DNA of 7,596 nucleotides from positions 1 through 7,596 of the forward strand of contig CAKQBC010000107.1 of the NCBI GenBank assembly GCA_934215995.1, written 5' to 3'. Of this stretch, positions 6,359-7,596 are shown piece by piece. The notes below the pieces were generated by a model. The model saw only the letters and a list, made by a program, of their open reading frames with translations. It had not been told where the DNA came from and did not search any database. The first letter of the stretch is position 1. Every line of letters begins with the position of its first letter. The stretch is from an uncultured Bacillus sp. Its GTDB lineage: Bacteria > Bacillota > Bacilli > Bacillales > DSM-1321. The translations under genes and the position numbers were made by a program.

Positions 6359-6649
6359 ATGGCATTTTTAGAATGGGTGAACAGATGGTCGGATTTAATT
6401 TTCGTAGGCGGTTTAGGACTGGCTATGGTGATACTCGGAATCTATATGACAATCATTAAGATCAAAGACATCAAGTCGGATGGATTTTCACAGCTTGGCT
6501 GGAACCTCGGAAAGCTGGCCGTTCTCCTGCTTTTGATCTCACTGGGAGTATTTGTGATGGATGTCGGTGTATCGGCATTTTTGGATAGCGATTATTGGTG
6601 CGACAATTTTTCCGGGGTCACACGTTTGAGACATTGCTTTGAATACTAG
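6359..6649 (+). CDS. small two-helix membrane protein, unrecognised
   Basis: This 96-aa protein has two strong hydrophobic segments, roughly residues 13-33 and 53-75, joined by a Lys-rich loop (K34, K36, K39, K52). By the positive-inside rule the loop is cytoplasmic and both ends face outward. The short outer tail after the second helix carries a Cys pair (C81, C93) and several aromatic residues. ATG 6359 is chosen because GAGAGGA (6345-6351) is 7 nt before it; the in-frame TTG at 6353 would have the ribosome binding site only 1 nt away. It lies 49 nt after the first membrane protein and 40 nt before the regulator, in the same orientation. No family is recognised, and its size and topology would suit a partner or accessory subunit of the neighbouring larger membrane proteins. 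Confidence 0.75.
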   Translation: MAFLEWVNRWSDLIFVGGLGLAMVILGIYMTIIKIKDIKSDGFSQLGWNLGKLAVLLLLISLGVFVMDVGVSAFLDSDYWCDNFSGVTRLRHCFEY

Positions 6650-6689
6650 GATAATTGAATTACGATTTATGAAGGATGGAGGTGCAAGT

Positions 6690-7148
6690 ATGGGCAAAGA
6701 TGAATTCATTGCATTCATCTCGAAAAAAATGAAGCTGGTGCGGATGGAGCATGATTATACACAGGATAAAATGGCTGATGTATTGGGCATTTCTAAAAAG
6801 ACGCTGGTGCAAATTGAAAAAGGGCGGATCCTTGCCGGCTGGACGACTGTTGTGGCTTTTTGCGCACTGTTCAATAAAAGTGAGCTATTGCTTTCTTCAC
6901 TCGGGGATGAGCCGCTTTATTTGGCTCAGATGTATGCCTTCAAAAGTGAAGCAGCGCCGTACGACAGAACGATGGGCGGGAAGGTTTGGTGGAAGCTGCT
7001 TGAAGAAAGGGAAGGGTATCGCCTGCAGCAGAACCTGATCAGCAACCATTACAGAATCCTCGATGAAGACAATTATCGCTGGTACAGTTCATTTGAAAAG
7101 GAAGAGGCTATGAAACGGCTTAATGAATTGGCGGAACGCCGCCCATGA
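6690..7148 (+). CDS. XRE-family (Cro/CI-type helix-turn-helix) transcriptional regulator
   Basis: This 152-aa protein has an N-terminal HTH at about residues 10-61. KKMKLVRMEHDYTQDKMADVLG forms the first helices, and SKKTLVQIEKG (35-45) is the recognition helix, followed by the typical GR turn. The remaining ~90 residues form an unrecognised domain rich in aromatic residues (WWKLLEEREGYRLQQNL, NHYRILDEDNYRWYSSF). This domain could be for dimerisation or sensing and has no membrane helix. ATG 6690 is chosen because GGAGGTG (6678-6684) is 5 nt upstream; ATG 6669 and TTG 6639 are in frame but lack suitably placed sites, and 6639 lies inside the previous gene. It sits between the small membrane protein and the second large membrane protein, 16 nt before the latter, so it is very likely co-transcribed. 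A role as cluster autoregulator, perhaps binding the palindrome at 5726-5741, is inferred. Confidence 0.88.
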   Translation: MGKDEFIAFISKKMKLVRMEHDYTQDKMADVLGISKKTLVQIEKGRILAGWTTVVAFCALFNKSELLLSSLGDEPLYLAQMYAFKSEAAPYDRTMGGKVWWKLLEEREGYRLQQNLISNHYRILDEDNYRWYSSFEKEEAMKRLNELAERRP

Positions 7149-7164
7149 GAGGAAGGGAACGATA

Positions 7165-7596
7165 ATGAAAGATGTGAAAGCTTATAATTTAATTTTTCCG
7201 ATTTGGATGCTTCTCTTTTTTCCGCCTGTTGTTTTTGTAGCGATATTCGGCAATTTTATTATCGATTCCCTTGTTTTGATTGGCTGTTACTATTGGTTAA
7301 AATGTGCTCCAACGTTTAAACCGTTCTATCTGAAACATATTTTTAAGGTGTGGGTTTTCGGGTTTTTGGCCGATCTCATCGGGGCGGTCATCCTCTTCCT
7401 GATCTATGCCATGGAGGTTATTGGGATTCCTTATGAATTGACGATGGCTATCGCCTACAATCCATTTCTTGACCCGCTGGCGTTCCTGATTGTTCTTCTG
7501 GCTGTGCTTGTTTCAGGACTTTTCATTTTCCTTTTCAATTATATTTTTAAGTTCACTAATATTTTTCACTTTCACAACTTTTTTTGTTTTGCAATT
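7165..7596 (+). CDS. polytopic membrane protein (copy 2), paralogue of the 5812 gene, truncated by window edge
   Basis: The frame is open from ATG 7165 to the last base (144 codons), so the 3' end is missing. AGGAAGGG (7150-7157) is 7 nt before the ATG, only 16 nt after the regulator stop. The protein is highly hydrophobic, with segments near residues 10-29, 27-45, 60-82 and 105-130. The core IIDSLVLIGCYYWLK (32-46), then FYLKHIFKVWVFGFLADLIG (54-73), matches copy 1, including D34, K52, K57 and H58. Outside the core the two copies have diverged strongly, so this is an old duplication and not a recent tandem copy. The last ~20 codons read as Phe/His-rich sequence where copy 1 has a basic loop; whether that is real divergence or a frame problem at the edge cannot be judged here. 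No function is recognised. Confidence 0.8.
   Translation, partial: MKDVKAYNLIFPIWMLLFFPPVVFVAIFGNFIIDSLVLIGCYYWLKCAPTFKPFYLKHIFKVWVFGFLADLIGAVILFLIYAMEVIGIPYELTMAIAYNPFLDPLAFLIVLLAVLVSGLFIFLFNYIFKFTNIFHFHNFFCFAI

Noticed and set aside
1..7596. tRNA, rRNA, CRISPR array, insertion sequence or attachment site
   Set aside because: I saw no cloverleaf, regularly spaced direct repeats, transposase motifs or terminal inverted repeats anywhere in the window.

Overview
The window looks like chromosomal DNA from a low-to-medium G+C Bacillota of the Bacillus type. The evidence is the strong purine-rich ribosome binding sites 5-8 nt ahead of nearly every start, a classic hairpin-plus-T-run terminator, a sigma-A-like promoter, and protein sequences of Bacillaceae character. 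All real genes lie on the + strand. I cannot name the species.

Region 1 (1-4756) is a 2-hydroxyacid (most likely glycolate) oxidation locus. It opens with the 3' part of a GntR/FadR-type regulator with an FCD ligand-binding domain, whose winged-helix part is mostly cut off by the window edge. Three tightly packed genes follow: a GlcE-like FAD subunit, a GlcF-like two-[4Fe-4S], CCG-domain iron-sulfur subunit and a GlcD-like FAD/metal catalytic subunit. The glcE-glcF gap is 1 nt and glcF-glcD overlap by 4 nt (ATGA). Together they would oxidise glycolate to glyoxylate and pass electrons through Fe-S clusters to the quinone pool. The 44-nt gap between regulator and glcE holds a small inverted repeat that could be the regulator's operator. 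A 10-bp hairpin without a good T-run separates glcD from the next gene.

Region 2 (4757-5585) encodes a fumarylacetoacetate-hydrolase-family protein. It keeps the three metal ligands but seems to lack the His of the lid dyad. It ends in a convincing intrinsic terminator, which closes the metabolic part of the window.

Region 3 (5586-7596) begins with a 226-nt intergenic stretch containing a good promoter whose -10 lies inside a 16-nt palindrome. It then carries a compact, more A+T-rich cluster of four genes: a polytopic membrane protein (165 aa), a two-helix small membrane protein (96 aa), an XRE-type DNA-binding protein (152 aa), and a second polytopic membrane protein that runs off the right edge. 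The first and fourth genes are clear paralogues of each other, with the same core motif (IDSLVLxGCYY, then FYxKHIFxVWxxGxLAxxIG). I do not recognise this membrane family. This regulator-plus-paired-membrane-protein cassette is the best candidate in the window for an undescribed system. Its function cannot be read from sequence alone.
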